Shown: piece after piece, positions 1 to 9,181 of the stretch
Layout of the letters: every line of letters begins with the position of its first letter
Position numbering within the stretch: the stretch's first letter is position 1
Assembly (NCBI GenBank): GCA_964494205.1
Contig: CAZBRD010000025.1
Coordinates: 1 to 64,000, forward strand
DNA length: 64,000 nt
Direction of reading: 5' to 3'
DNA from: JBBTCX01 sp964494205
Lineage (GTDB): Bacteria > Planctomycetota > Phycisphaerae > UBA1845
Notes under the pieces: generated by a model
The model's input: only the letters and a program-made list of their open reading frames with translations
The model's database searches: none
Told to the model about the DNA's origin: nothing
Position numbers and translations under genes: made by a program

Positions 1-629
1 CATGTTCAATCGATCCGCCGCGTGAAAAGCAGGGTTTTTCAACGGACTGCTAAGTGGACGCACACGTTTGCTCGAAATGCAGCATGGTGCGCATTTCAGA
101 CGTGTTGGCAGAGTTATTTGCGAGCAGTGGTCTTCGAGTCAGTTGCGTTAACAACATGTAAGTGCGGAGGTGTTGGCCCTGACAACCGCTACTCAAAACC
201 AACTTTGACCGGCCAATTAGAACAGGGACCGGCTCGCACCTTGATCGCGGGTTCCGGACGTTTGCACAATCAGCCGATTGGGGTTGGACGACTCGATTAC
301 CTGGAATTGGCAAATGATCGTGTACAACTAAGCTCGGAGCGCATTCAAATCCGTCGAGTCATGCGGCGGCCCACTTTTTTACCGCTGGCTCCGAGTTTAC
401 ACCTCACTTCGGTTTGCGCGGGGGCAGTGGAATTCGATAGCGCTGGTGCATGTTTCGAAGTTGGTTTCAACGGCTCCCTTTCCTCTCCGCACTAACCTCG
501 CAGAAATTCATGTTAATTTGATTGGTCCGTGACGTTTGCGCCGGTCCGTTTGCGCATATCGGGACTGACAGCCGTGGCGTTTCGGGAACACGCCACCGTC
601 GATCAAACAACGCAAATGGGGATAAAGTG
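1..629. other. No supported gene
   Basis: Open frames exist on both strands here, but none shows a signal peptide, a recognisable domain, a convincing ribosome-binding site or protein-like composition. The stretch ends in the leader of the secreted protein that starts at 630. I see no RNA gene or strong hairpin in it. Confidence 0.5.
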
Positions 630-3116
630 ATGAATCTCCGATCGAATTCGCTCTTGCTCAGTCTGGCTTTTGGAATCGCATTTGCCCATTCAAGCGTCGT
701 ACACGCTTGCGACCCAGGTTGGTTTCCCGGCAACGGTGCGCCCGGATTGCAGGGAAGCGTTGAAGCGCTTGTTAGCTGGGATCCTGATGGTGCGGGACCC
801 GCGACGCCCGTCCTGGTCGCCGGTGGGCAAAACATCACTTATTCCGATACGGGACCGTCCTCCAATGTCGTCGCTTACGACGGAGAACAATGGACATCTC
901 TTGGCGCTGGTGTTGGCGGCGGCGGAGTTGTTGCGCTGGCGGTGTTCAATAATGAGCTGATTGCCGGCGGCAGTTTCACGAGCGCAGGCGGTCAGCCTGC
1001 CAACCGAGTTGCGCGCTGGGATGGCACCGCATGGCACGCATTAGGCACGGGAATGAACTCATCCGTAAGCGCTCTCGCGGCGTACAACAGTCAATTGTAC
1101 GCCGTGGGTTCCTTCAGTACGGCTGGCGGTGGCGCGGCTGCTAAGATCGCTCGCTGGAACGGAACAACTTGGAGCCCGGTTGGAACGGGTCTCACCGGAT
1201 CACCTTTGGCGATGGCGGTTGCCAATGGTTCACTATTCGTCGGTGGCTTGCTTACAAACGCCGGGGGGGTGACCGTCTCAAATCTGGCACAGTGGAACGG
1301 AACGACGTGGCTCAACCCCGCAATCGCCAACGATATGGTCACTTCCCTGTCTGTGCTTTCATCGGCCGCCATTGGTGGTTCGAGCACGCTTGTTCTTGGA
1401 GGGTACTTCACTCAGATCAATAGCACCTCCACTCTCCACGTAGCGATGTTAAACAGCAGCGGCTTTCCTTCGGCACTAGGCAGCGGACTTACCGACCCCT
1501 GCCGTACTGTTTCCGTCCGCAGAACAGGGTCAGGGTTCTTGTCCTTTGAAGTGATCGCGACCACCGAGGACCTTCCCATCGCTCCGCAGCAAGTCTGGCG
1601 ATACACGCCTAGTTCCGGCGCATGGAACGCAATGGGTGGGTTCGATCACGGTTTTGCGAAACCATTGGTCTACTTCAACGGCCAATGGGTGGTTGGCGTC
1701 TACGATAGCGACGGCATCACCGACCCGTGCGTGCAGATTTGGAGCGGCCTAGAGTGGATTCCCATGGGAATAGGAATCTCCGGGCGGGTTAATGCGATTA
1801 GTCCGTTCGGTGAGGACGTTGTTGTCGGCGGTGAATTTGACTTTGTTTCAAATGCGCGGTTCAACCACATCGCGCGGCGCGACGCTTCCACGGGAGAGTG
1901 GTCGCCGCTGGGTACGGGTGTCAACAATTCCGTCTACGCTATCGTCGAACTGCCGTCTGGAGACCTGATTGTGGGAGGAGACTTCAACGTGGCCGGCGGC
2001 AACATTGTGAACGGAATTGCACGGTGGGATGGCACAACCTGGTCCAGCCTTGGATCGGGAATGGGCGGATCGAATCCCGCGGTATACGCACTTTTGGTCA
2101 TGCCAAATGGAGATGTTATCGCGGGTGGCAGTTTCACTTCAGCCGGAGGTGGGACGGCCGATCGCATCGCGCGCTGGAACGGTTCAAGCTGGTCTTCCGT
2201 GGGCAACGGATTTGCCGGCGGCACTGTCTATGCGCTAACCGTACGTTCCACCGGCGATCTCATCGCCGGTGGATACATGGCCATTCCCCCAAACAATTTC
2301 GTTGACCACCAGGTGGCCCGCTGGACGGGGACATCGTGGGTATCGCTCTATTCTGCTTCATCGGTGGGAGTCGCGCGCTCGCTCGCTGCGATGCCCAATG
2401 GCGACATCATTGCCGGAGGCGGGTTCATAGAATCACCAAATATTAATTATGTCATGCGATGGAATGGAATGACATGGACGAATATCGATTTCGGCATTGA
2501 GGGGGACGTCCTCGGACTGGCCCTTCAACCCAATGGGGATTTGATTGCAGTCGGCTATTTGTCCGAGTCTGACGGCTCGGTGGGCAACGGCATTGCTCGT
2601 TGGAATGGCACCAGTTGGGCTTCACTTGAAAATGGACTGACGGGCAACGAAAACACCATTCCTTATGCAGTCGCCGTGCTTCCCAACAATGAGATTGCAG
2701 TCGGCGGCGACTTCTTTTTCGCGGGCGACGGCGTCTCCGCTAACTTCGCCCGATGGTCGTGCGGCCAGTCGTGTGTCACTGACGCCGACTGCATGAGCGA
2801 CGCCGCCGGTGCCAATGACGACAATGCCTGCAACTGCGCGTCGTGCGATGATGGCTTCTGCACGTACACGTGCGTCGGATTTGGAAACGTGAGCTGTGAC
2901 GCGAGTCAATTGATCAACCTCGATGACATTCTGTATGTGCTGGCAGGTTTCTCGTCAGCTGCGACACACGCAAATGCTGACATCAATCCCTGCGGCGGAA
3001 ACGGCATCATCAATCTCGATGATGTATTAGCCGTGTTGAGTGCGTTCGCGGGCAACGACCCGTGCGGCTGCGATTCAAGTGAGACCTCCCCATCGTGCGG
3101 AAGCGCGAATCCATGA
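630..3116 (+). CDS. Secreted beta-propeller-like repeat protein with Cys-rich dockerin-like C-terminus
   Basis: An 828-residue exported protein. The ATG at 630 is chosen over an upstream TTG because a clear signal peptide starts there (MNLRSNSLLLSLAFGIAFA, with likely cleavage after VVHA). Most of the chain is a series of roughly 40-55-residue repeats of the form NGDxIxGGxF...GG...IARWxGTxW, a pattern expected to fold as propeller blades. The last ~110 residues are cysteine-rich and hold two loops of the type INLDDILxVLxxF separated by NPCGGN, ending NDPCGCDSS. These loops resemble degenerate dockerin/EF-hand repeats and recur in four other proteins of this window. The role is probably extracellular or surface; no enzymatic residues are evident. 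The blade-like fold is inferred from the repeat pattern only. Confidence 0.85.
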   Translation: MNLRSNSLLLSLAFGIAFAHSSVVHACDPGWFPGNGAPGLQGSVEALVSWDPDGAGPATPVLVAGGQNITYSDTGPSSNVVAYDGEQWTSLGAGVGGGGVVALAVFNNELIAGGSFTSAGGQPANRVARWDGTAWHALGTGMNSSVSALAAYNSQLYAVGSFSTAGGGAAAKIARWNGTTWSPVGTGLTGSPLAMAVANGSLFVGGLLTNAGGVTVSNLAQWNGTTWLNPAIANDMVTSLSVLSSAAIGGSSTLVLGGYFTQINSTSTLHVAMLNSSGFPSALGSGLTDPCRTVSVRRTGSGFLSFEVIATTEDLPIAPQQVWRYTPSSGAWNAMGGFDHGFAKPLVYFNGQWVVGVYDSDGITDPCVQIWSGLEWIPMGIGISGRVNAISPFGEDVVVGGEFDFVSNARFNHIARRDASTGEWSPLGTGVNNSVYAIVELPSGDLIVGGDFNVAGGNIVNGIARWDGTTWSSLGSGMGGSNPAVYALLVMPNGDVIAGGSFTSAGGGTADRIARWNGSSWSSVGNGFAGGTVYALTVRSTGDLIAGGYMAIPPNNFVDHQVARWTGTSWVSLYSASSVGVARSLAAMPNGDIIAGGGFIESPNINYVMRWNGMTWTNIDFGIEGDVLGLALQPNGDLIAVGYLSESDGSVGNGIARWNGTSWASLENGLTGNENTIPYAVAVLPNNEIAVGGDFFFAGDGVSANFARWSCGQSCVTDADCMSDAAGANDDNACNCASCDDGFCTYTCVGFGNVSCDASQLINLDDILYVLAGFSSAATHANADINPCGGNGIINLDDVLAVLSAFAGNDPCGCDSSETSPSCGSANP

Positions 3117-3255
3117 TGGCGTAGAATAAGTGTTCAGGCCATATATCGAGCGGCCAAGGGGGCACTGTGATGAACGGACAAATGTCAAGAGCTGCTGGTT
3201 TGACTTTGAACGCTCCTAGGGCCGTATTGAGTCAAAGAGTAGAGGCCGACGATCT

Positions 3256-3837
3256 TTGATTAGCGGGTGCATCGGTCTCTCGACAATTCAACTTAGCGCA
3301 TCTGCCTTTGCACAAACCGGAAACGGGTACGATTTGACCTGGAGTGTCATTCAAGCCGGCACCAAAGTAATTAGCAGTGGAAGCGGCCATCAACTTGATG
3401 GCACCATCGGTCAAGCCGGCACAGCCTCATTGAGCGGTAATGGTTACGCACTACAAAGCGGATTCTGGAGCGCCGCAAGCGGTAATGGTGGTTGTCCGTG
3501 TGTTGTTGACGCCGATTGCATGGAATCGGATTGCACAAGCGACAAGGCCTGCAATTGTGTTACGTGTTCGGCAGGCCAATGCGTGTTCTCTTGCACGACG
3601 TTCGGCAACATTAACTGCGATGGCGGGCACATGGTTAACCTCGACGATATTCTTTGCGGGCTGAGCGGATTCGCCGACTTCTCGCAATGCCCCAACGCTG
3701 ACGTAGCCCCGTGCGGCGGCAATAGCGTAATCAGTCTGGATGATATCCTAGGTGTGCTGAATGCCTTCGCCGGAGGCAATTCGTGCGGATGCGCGTCAAG
3801 CGAAACGGCGCCCCTTTGCGGAAGCACAAGCCCTTAG
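3256..3837 (+). CDS. Small secreted protein with TIGQ...GFW domain and dockerin-like C-terminus
   Basis: About 193 residues. The N-terminus is hydrophobic and ends SASAFAQ, a plausible signal-peptide cleavage site. Next comes a ~60-residue domain with the landmarks DGTIGQAG and YALQSGFW, also present in the protein at 61457-61861. The C-terminal ~110 residues are the cysteine-rich dockerin-like module (VNLDDILCGLSGF, PCGGN, ISLDDILGVLNAFAG, CGCASSE). The start is uncertain. The TTG at 3256 lacks a good ribosome-binding site and gives a signal peptide without a basic N-region. A better-placed ATG at 3170, behind a GGGGG run, opens a different frame that ends at 3259. A frameshift or an unusual upstream ATT start at 3226 would explain this. 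It lies downstream of and is related to the gene ending at 3116. Confidence 0.7.
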   Translation: MISGCIGLSTIQLSASAFAQTGNGYDLTWSVIQAGTKVISSGSGHQLDGTIGQAGTASLSGNGYALQSGFWSAASGNGGCPCVVDADCMESDCTSDKACNCVTCSAGQCVFSCTTFGNINCDGGHMVNLDDILCGLSGFADFSQCPNADVAPCGGNSVISLDDILGVLNAFAGGNSCGCASSETAPLCGSTSP

Positions 3838-4000
3838 ACGATTGCCAAGTTTAGTAAGCGCCTATTGAACGACCAATGTACGCTCGCTGGCCTTCGTACT
3901 CGTGACATAAGAACTCGCGAAGCCATTTTGTTCGAGGTAGAGACGTCGTCGGCCGGGTTCGTCGCTGACGGCTTGACACTAACAACATGCGATGCAGAAC

Positions 4001-4618
4001 TCATCGCGTAGTGCTAACCCGTGTACATGCAACTTTTACCAATTCAGCCACTGAGTGCACTTTCATTTTGCTCATTAAACTGGACCGATGCACGTCCACG
4101 GTCTTCTTGCTTATGCCTAATTCTGATGCAATCTTGAGACTCGTCTTGCCTTCAACAATCCCCGCCAGAACGTCTCGTTCACGTGCACTTAGTGCCGACA
4201 AGCGCTCATTCACATCTGCTTGTTGCGAATGGACATCTCGTTGTTCCAGGTCGAGTTTGATACCCAATTGAATCAGGTCGAGAATTTGCTGATCGTGGAG
4301 CGGCTTCGCCACACAATCGAGAGCGCCCGATTTCATGGCGCGAACAGCGGTATACATATCGCCATGGGCCGTGATGATAATCGTGGGTAAAACCGTGCCA
4401 CGACGGTTAAGCTCTTCAAGGAGTTCTACGCCACTCATTCCACGCAAACGTACATCCGCTACCAAGCAACCTGGGCGTTTTGAATCGTATTCATCCAGTA
4501 ACTCCGTAGCCGATGAATACGACTGGGTCCTAAGTCCCACAGTACCAATCAGGAATTCCAGAGATTCACGGACTGCGGCGTCGTCTTCTACAATAAACAC
4601 GGTCGACTCACGTTGCAT
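4001..4618 (-). CDS. FixJ-family response regulator (REC + LuxR HTH)
   Basis: A 205-residue two-component transcription regulator. The receiver domain (residues ~5-120) has the acidic pair near 11-13 (VEDD), phospho-acceptor Asp55 (VADVRL), Thr83 (IITAHGD) and Lys105 (AKPL). The C-terminal LuxR-type helix-turn-helix (~140-200) includes LSARERDVL and KTVDVHRS, the classical FixJ/NarL recognition pattern. The ATG at 4618 is chosen because the receiver domain begins immediately after it; the longer open frame upstream is the shadow of the kinase gene. The start overlaps the kinase stop codon by 11 bases, so translation is probably coupled. It is the likely partner of the adjacent PAS histidine kinase. 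Target genes are not evident. Confidence 0.93.
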   Translation of the reverse strand: MQRESTVFIVEDDAAVRESLEFLIGTVGLRTQSYSSATELLDEYDSKRPGCLVADVRLRGMSGVELLEELNRRGTVLPTIIITAHGDMYTAVRAMKSGALDCVAKPLHDQQILDLIQLGIKLDLEQRDVHSQQADVNERLSALSARERDVLAGIVEGKTSLKIASELGISKKTVDVHRSSLMSKMKVHSVAELVKVACTRVSTTR

Positions 4619-6743
4619 GGTTTGACTCTCCAACGCTGACTGGCAATGTGAAACTGAAACTTGCGCCCCCATCCAGGTTGTTTTCCGCCCAAGCCCGCCC
4701 TCCATGGGCCTCAATGATCGACTTACTGATTGCCAGACCCATTCCCATTCCTGTTGATTTCGTGGTAAAAAACGGTTCAAACAAATGCTCCAGCGCTTGG
4801 GGAGACAAACCGCACCCCCGGTCGCGAACTGTAATCTCAACTTCATCGCGACGTTTTTGGGCTGTCGCAATGACCACTTCGTGTCCATGCGGCGAATGAA
4901 GCGATGCGTCAAGACTATTGTGCACGAGATTCAAGAGTACCTGCTCAATCTGCAATGCATCTGCACTGGCCAGTGCCATTTGAGATGTTTCAACTCTTAT
5001 GCTCACGTTCTGGTTTCTCATGACGAGCTCAGGAGAAGTGGAAACGTGTTTGGCGAGTCGATTGAGGTCTACAGGTTCCAAAGCCAACTGCCCTTTTTGC
5101 ACAAATTCACGAATACGATCGATAACTAGGCTCGCACGCGCGACTTGCTGAAGAATCTTCCCGATAGGTTCGGCCAGCGTCGTCGATTCTGATTGCGTGA
5201 CCAAGCGCGCACATGCCTGTGCGTAGGCGCTGATAGCGCTGAGTGGTTGTTTCAACTCATGGGCTAACCCCGATGCCATTTCTCCCATGATGCTAAGGCG
5301 CGTAATGCGATCGAGCTTAGCCTTGTGATCGAGCGATTGTACTTCGCGGCACTTCTCTTCGGTTGTATTGACGATAGTGCCAACATACCCTGTTATTTCA
5401 CCGTGTTCATCACGCAGCTCAACCGCGCGAGCCGTAGCCCAGACGATTTCGCCGGTCGGCTTGAGGAATCGAAAATCGCAACAGAAAGTTCGTCGTTCCT
5501 GGATGGCTTCGTTCCACACACGAATGAGACGGTCGTGATCCATTGGATGCAGCGCGCGCGTCCAGCCGCGTACCATACCTTCTGATGCGCCGAGTCCCGA
5601 CATTTTGCACCAGTATTCATTGACGAAGATGCAATCACCCTGGGCATCGGTCAGGAAAATCCCCACTGGACATTGAGTGGCCAACGTACGAAATCGTAAT
5701 TCACTTTCACGAACGATTTGAGCGGCTTCCTTCTGGTCATTGACGACCTCTGTGAACATGACGATGCCGCCCACTTCCATGTGCTCGGTGCGCCAAGGGT
5801 GTATCTCCCACCGAAGCCAATCGACTCGCCCATCAGTCCGTACAAATGAATCTTCCTGGCAAGATTCTGTATTTCCCTGCAAGCATCGCTGGTGAATCTC
5901 AAGCCAGCGAGGCATGTTCCTGATTTCAGGAAATACATCGTAGTGACTTTGGCCGATAATCGATCGTCCAGTCAGACCGTAGTCATTGATCCAGCGGCGA
6001 CTTACCGCCAAATAACGCATGTCCTTATCCAACATCGCGACTGCCGCTGGCACATGCTCGACAAACATCGCAAGAATCTCGTCCTTGTGTCGCGAAGTTT
6101 GTTCTGCACTTATTCGATCTCTCAATGAACGATGATACGTAACAAGAAGGGCGGCTACGCAGAAGGTGAGCAATAGCGAACCGAAGACGATGACAATGAG
6201 TGTATCCCACCGTATCGAGAGCTCCTTGGAGATTTCGGCAAGGTGGCTTCGAATACCAGCGACCACTAATCTGATCTCTGAAACTGCTTGATCGATCAAC
6301 CCTAAACGGACCAGCGTCAGTTCGTAGCGGTTTGAGTCTGACAAGCTCGACTGGGCTCTGTCCCCTTGTTGGGTGCGTAGCTCGTCTACGAGCGAGGTCA
6401 CCCGACCCAACATTACTTCAATGGCCTCTCGACTCGATTGGGGCGCTTCCACGTTATTTCGACACGTTCGATAAGCAGCAATAAGCTTTGCCTCACTCGC
6501 ACCAGCCGTGTCTTCCCCTGATACGCCCAGTGAACTTATCGAGAATCGACCCAATTGCTGCACCGATTGCTCGAACTCATTGAGCCGGTTTATTGCCCGA
6601 ACATTGTCATTCACTTGTCCGCGTAGATGGCGTACGGAAAGTGCCAGGTTCGCGCCACCAAGCGCGAGTGCCAACGGCAAAAGCACGACGACCCAAGTCC
6701 ATCTTCGTCGAATTCTAGTGCGAATTGCGCGAGTCACAGACAT
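4608..6743 (-). CDS. Membrane PAS-domain sensor histidine kinase
   Basis: A 711-residue sensor kinase. A transmembrane segment at ~14-36 and a second at ~181-203 bracket an extracytoplasmic helical region. Two cytoplasmic PAS domains follow (~225-340 and ~348-465; the second ends GYVGTIVNTTEEK, typical of a PAS/PAC end). The dimerisation domain carries phospho-acceptor His495 in GLAHELKQPLSAI. The ATPase domain has the N box (LLNLVHNSLDAS, ~603-614), the G1 box DRGCG (641-645) and the G2 box GMGMGL (665-670). The HELKQPL signature and FixJ-like partner place it with FixL/TodS-like kinases, but no haem-binding motif is evident in the PAS domains, so the signal is unknown. It lies 48 bases downstream of the diguanylate-cyclase-like gene and overlaps the regulator gene, forming a three-gene operon. 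Confidence 0.93.
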   Translation of the reverse strand: MSVTRAIRTRIRRRWTWVVVLLPLALALGGANLALSVRHLRGQVNDNVRAINRLNEFEQSVQQLGRFSISSLGVSGEDTAGASEAKLIAAYRTCRNNVEAPQSSREAIEVMLGRVTSLVDELRTQQGDRAQSSLSDSNRYELTLVRLGLIDQAVSEIRLVVAGIRSHLAEISKELSIRWDTLIVIVFGSLLLTFCVAALLVTYHRSLRDRISAEQTSRHKDEILAMFVEHVPAAVAMLDKDMRYLAVSRRWINDYGLTGRSIIGQSHYDVFPEIRNMPRWLEIHQRCLQGNTESCQEDSFVRTDGRVDWLRWEIHPWRTEHMEVGGIVMFTEVVNDQKEAAQIVRESELRFRTLATQCPVGIFLTDAQGDCIFVNEYWCKMSGLGASEGMVRGWTRALHPMDHDRLIRVWNEAIQERRTFCCDFRFLKPTGEIVWATARAVELRDEHGEITGYVGTIVNTTEEKCREVQSLDHKAKLDRITRLSIMGEMASGLAHELKQPLSAISAYAQACARLVTQSESTTLAEPIGKILQQVARASLVIDRIREFVQKGQLALEPVDLNRLAKHVSTSPELVMRNQNVSIRVETSQMALASADALQIEQVLLNLVHNSLDASLHSPHGHEVVIATAQKRRDEVEITVRDRGCGLSPQALEHLFEPFFTTKSTGMGMGLAISKSIIEAHGGRAWAENNLDGGASFSFTLPVSVGESNHAT

Positions 6744-6791
6744 GTTAATGTCTCAACGCATCAGCGTTCAGTGCCACTCGCCAATCCTGCG

Positions 6792-8297
6792 TCAAGCAAG
6801 TTGGGAGATAGGCACCATATCCAAAGCACCCTCAACTCTGTTTCGGCCGTTTTGCTTTGCTTGGTACAAACGTTCGTCTGCCGTACGAACGAACACATCG
6901 GGGCTTTGCTTACCATCAACTCTGGAAACGATATTAACGCCGACAGATATCGTCACTGACAAGGGACGACTCTCCCATTGGAATGAGGCTCGCTCAACGG
7001 CCAATCGAAAGCGCTCCGCGAAAAACAGCGCTTCTTTATCCGTCGCCTCAGGCACAATCACCGCAAATTCCTCCCCCCCAAATCGCGCTACGAAGTCAAC
7101 TTTTCTCGCATTCTCGTCGATCACTCGTGCCACCGACCGTAAGACATAGTCTCCCACCTGGTGCCCGTGCGCATCGTTGAAATTCTTGAACTTGTCTATG
7201 TCGATCATGATCAGCGCCAAGGGGCCGCCGTTGCGCATCGAACGCTCAATTTCGAGTGCCAGGCGGGCGTCAAAGGCCGCGCGATTACCGATGCCTGTCA
7301 ACCCGTCCGTGCTTGCCCGGCGTACCAAATCTTCCTGGATCATGGCCATTTCTTGATTTTCAAGGTGCATGGCCATGCTAAGTTCCGCTATGCGCTCGCG
7401 TATTTCAGCTTCCAGGTCTTCGGGCTTTCGTATTCCTGTTGCAGGAATCTCCAAGAGTTGTCGTGCTTGCTCCACCTCCAAGGTTATCTCACTGATCGTT
7501 TCAATTGTACGCTCTTGGTCCAATCCTAAGAGACGACTCGCATCGCTAAGGAATTCGAGAGGATTGGAGTCGCCCTTTGTGACCGGAAATACAAAATCGG
7601 CGACGATCTCTCCCACGTAGAGTACTTTTGCGAGTGTCGCCGCTTCAGCATTGGTAGCTACATCGCGAAAGGATTCAATCGCGTGGCAGATCACCTCCGG
7701 AATGGACCACATCCGAAGTAATTCCGCTCCGACCCTGGGATAAGTCGTTCCAAACTTCTCGCGCTCAGATGGAGGCAGCTGACGTGGTATGGAAGTAACT
7801 CGCGCCAGCACGTTGGTGTATTCGTCCGGTAGTGCCGAAGCGAACACAAGTCGACCAATTTGACTTAGCAAGCCCGCGATAAAGGCCTCTTGCGGCGACG
7901 GACCACCCTCAAGTTTCGAAGCGAGAATCTTGGCTGCTACGCCACAGACCACTGATTGCACGGAAAATCGCGCGTGATCAAATCTCAAACATCTTTCAAT
8001 TCGGCTATCACAAACCACACAAAAGGACAAAGCAGTCATTTCTACGCCGCGAAGCCCCATCATCGACACGGCTTGGTGTAGTGACGTTACTTCCCGGCGC
8101 ATTCCGGCTAACGGTGAATTACAGAATCGGAGAATCTTGGCGGAGAGGCCGGGGTCCATCGAAAGAACCGAAGCGATCTCTGCAACCGTTGTTTCTGGTC
8201 GTCGTGTGAGTTCAATAAGTCGAAGGACCACCATGGGGGGTGTCGGCAAGCGGCCTATACCATTGAGCGTACTCACCAAGGCCTTTGATGTTGGCAT
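6792..8297 (-). CDS. HDOD-GGDEF signalling protein (predicted diguanylate cyclase)
   Basis: A 501-residue cytoplasmic protein. The N-terminal HDOD domain (~10-215) starts IGRLPTPPMVVLRL and contains the DPGLSAKILRFCNS segment. A helical linker (~290-325) leads to a GGDEF domain (~326-490) with an intact active-site GGEEF at 407-411. The feedback-inhibition motif RKVD (398-401) lies exactly five residues before it, as in product-inhibited cyclases. It should therefore make cyclic di-GMP from GTP. It is the first gene of the operon with the sensor kinase and FixJ-type regulator. The HDOD domain has no known catalytic function and may be regulatory. ATG at 8297. Confidence 0.92.
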   Translation of the reverse strand: MPTSKALVSTLNGIGRLPTPPMVVLRLIELTRRPETTVAEIASVLSMDPGLSAKILRFCNSPLAGMRREVTSLHQAVSMMGLRGVEMTALSFCVVCDSRIERCLRFDHARFSVQSVVCGVAAKILASKLEGGPSPQEAFIAGLLSQIGRLVFASALPDEYTNVLARVTSIPRQLPPSEREKFGTTYPRVGAELLRMWSIPEVICHAIESFRDVATNAEAATLAKVLYVGEIVADFVFPVTKGDSNPLEFLSDASRLLGLDQERTIETISEITLEVEQARQLLEIPATGIRKPEDLEAEIRERIAELSMAMHLENQEMAMIQEDLVRRASTDGLTGIGNRAAFDARLALEIERSMRNGGPLALIMIDIDKFKNFNDAHGHQVGDYVLRSVARVIDENARKVDFVARFGGEEFAVIVPEATDKEALFFAERFRLAVERASFQWESRPLSVTISVGVNIVSRVDGKQSPDVFVRTADERLYQAKQNGRNRVEGALDMVPISQLA

Positions 8298-8379
8298 TCG
8301 ATAGAGTATCGGTACAAATGGAGTATTCGATTAGGATTTGTACTAGTATACGTACTTATGTCTACCAAGAGACTTTTCT

Positions 8380-8679
8380 TCAGAGATTGTCGTCGAAGTT
8401 GACGACGTTGCAGCCGGTAACATGCGGAACGCAACCGACCGGTGTGAACTTTCCCCATGGCCGAGTGAGCGCTCCGGCACAAACTCGTTTGGTGCAAGTG
8501 TCATTGGCCGGGCACGGGTCGTCGTCGCATGATGATGCGTTGTTCGAATAAGTGCAACTCATTCCATTACAAGAACCGCCAATGCAAGGATTGGCGTCGT
8601 TGCACGATCCGTTTGTGATATCGCCAACGAGAGTTGGCGATATCGGCCCGCGAGATTCGAATCGTATGGCCTTATGCAT
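8380..8679 (-). pseudogene. Decayed fragment of a Cys-rich dockerin-like secreted protein
   Basis: The open frame is rich in cysteine (SCNDANPCIGGSCNG, DDDPCPANDTC) and ends GCNVVNFDDNL followed by a stop. VNFDD matches the first loop of the dockerin-like module found intact in five proteins of this window (VNLDDIL), but the second loop is missing and no signal peptide precedes it. I read this as a remnant of a longer gene whose start has been lost and whose end is truncated. A chance open frame cannot be fully excluded. Confidence 0.4.
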
Positions 8680-8725
8680 TCTCGCAGTCGATAGCGATCG
8701 ATGTCGATCCTCGGGTTGATATTGT

Positions 8726-9181
8726 TCACTCCATAGCGATTGACGCGATGACCGGCTTGCACACTTTCTCCCAGTCGGCTCGCCGCATGCGGATGGATTC
8801 GCGATGCGACCCTGCCTGCATGACGAGGTACTCGTCGTTTCGAAGTTTCGAATCCATCACCGTTTTCATGTGAAACATCTTCCCGATCGGTGGTTCAGCT
8901 CCCAACTCGCAATCGGCGAAGCGATCGGCCATTTCCTGTTCCGTGGCCAGCCGCACCTCCTTCTCTCCGAGAGCTTCGGCGGCTTTGCGCTGGTCCAGGT
9001 GATGCGGCGCTGCCAGTACACACATGGCAAACCGCTTGGCGCCTTTCACAATAACGGGCTTGGCAACTTCGTATCCCGAAACACCTTCCTCGGCGGCGAG
9101 TTGTTGCGCGGTGTAGACCACGTCGTGCTTGTGAGCTTCGAAGGGAATCTTTTTTTGTTGCAGAAATGTTGTAACAGTCAT
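8726..9181 (-). CDS. YbaK/ProX-type aminoacyl-tRNA deacylase domain protein
   Basis: A 151-residue single-domain protein of the YbaK/EbsC/ProX editing family, which hydrolyses mischarged aminoacyl-tRNAs in trans. The fold is recognisable from the N-terminal FLQQKKIPFEAHKHD, the strand VAKPVIVKG with the lysine expected in the active site, the DQRKAAEALGEKEVRLAT helix and the GAEPPIG loop. The ATG at 9181 is preferred over the longer frame because it is preceded by GGAGGT at good spacing. The gene stands alone. Substrate specificity (Cys-tRNA(Pro), Ala-tRNA or other) cannot be told from sequence inspection. Confidence 0.85.
   Translation of the reverse strand: MTVTTFLQQKKIPFEAHKHDVVYTAQQLAAEEGVSGYEVAKPVIVKGAKRFAMCVLAAPHHLDQRKAAEALGEKEVRLATEQEMADRFADCELGAEPPIGKMFHMKTVMDSKLRNDEYLVMQAGSHRESIRMRRADWEKVCKPVIASIAME

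Noticed and set aside
22..495. 157-codon open frame at the left end
   Set aside because: No ribosome-binding site, domain, signal peptide or plausible neighbour; overlapped by an equally unconvincing frame on the other strand.
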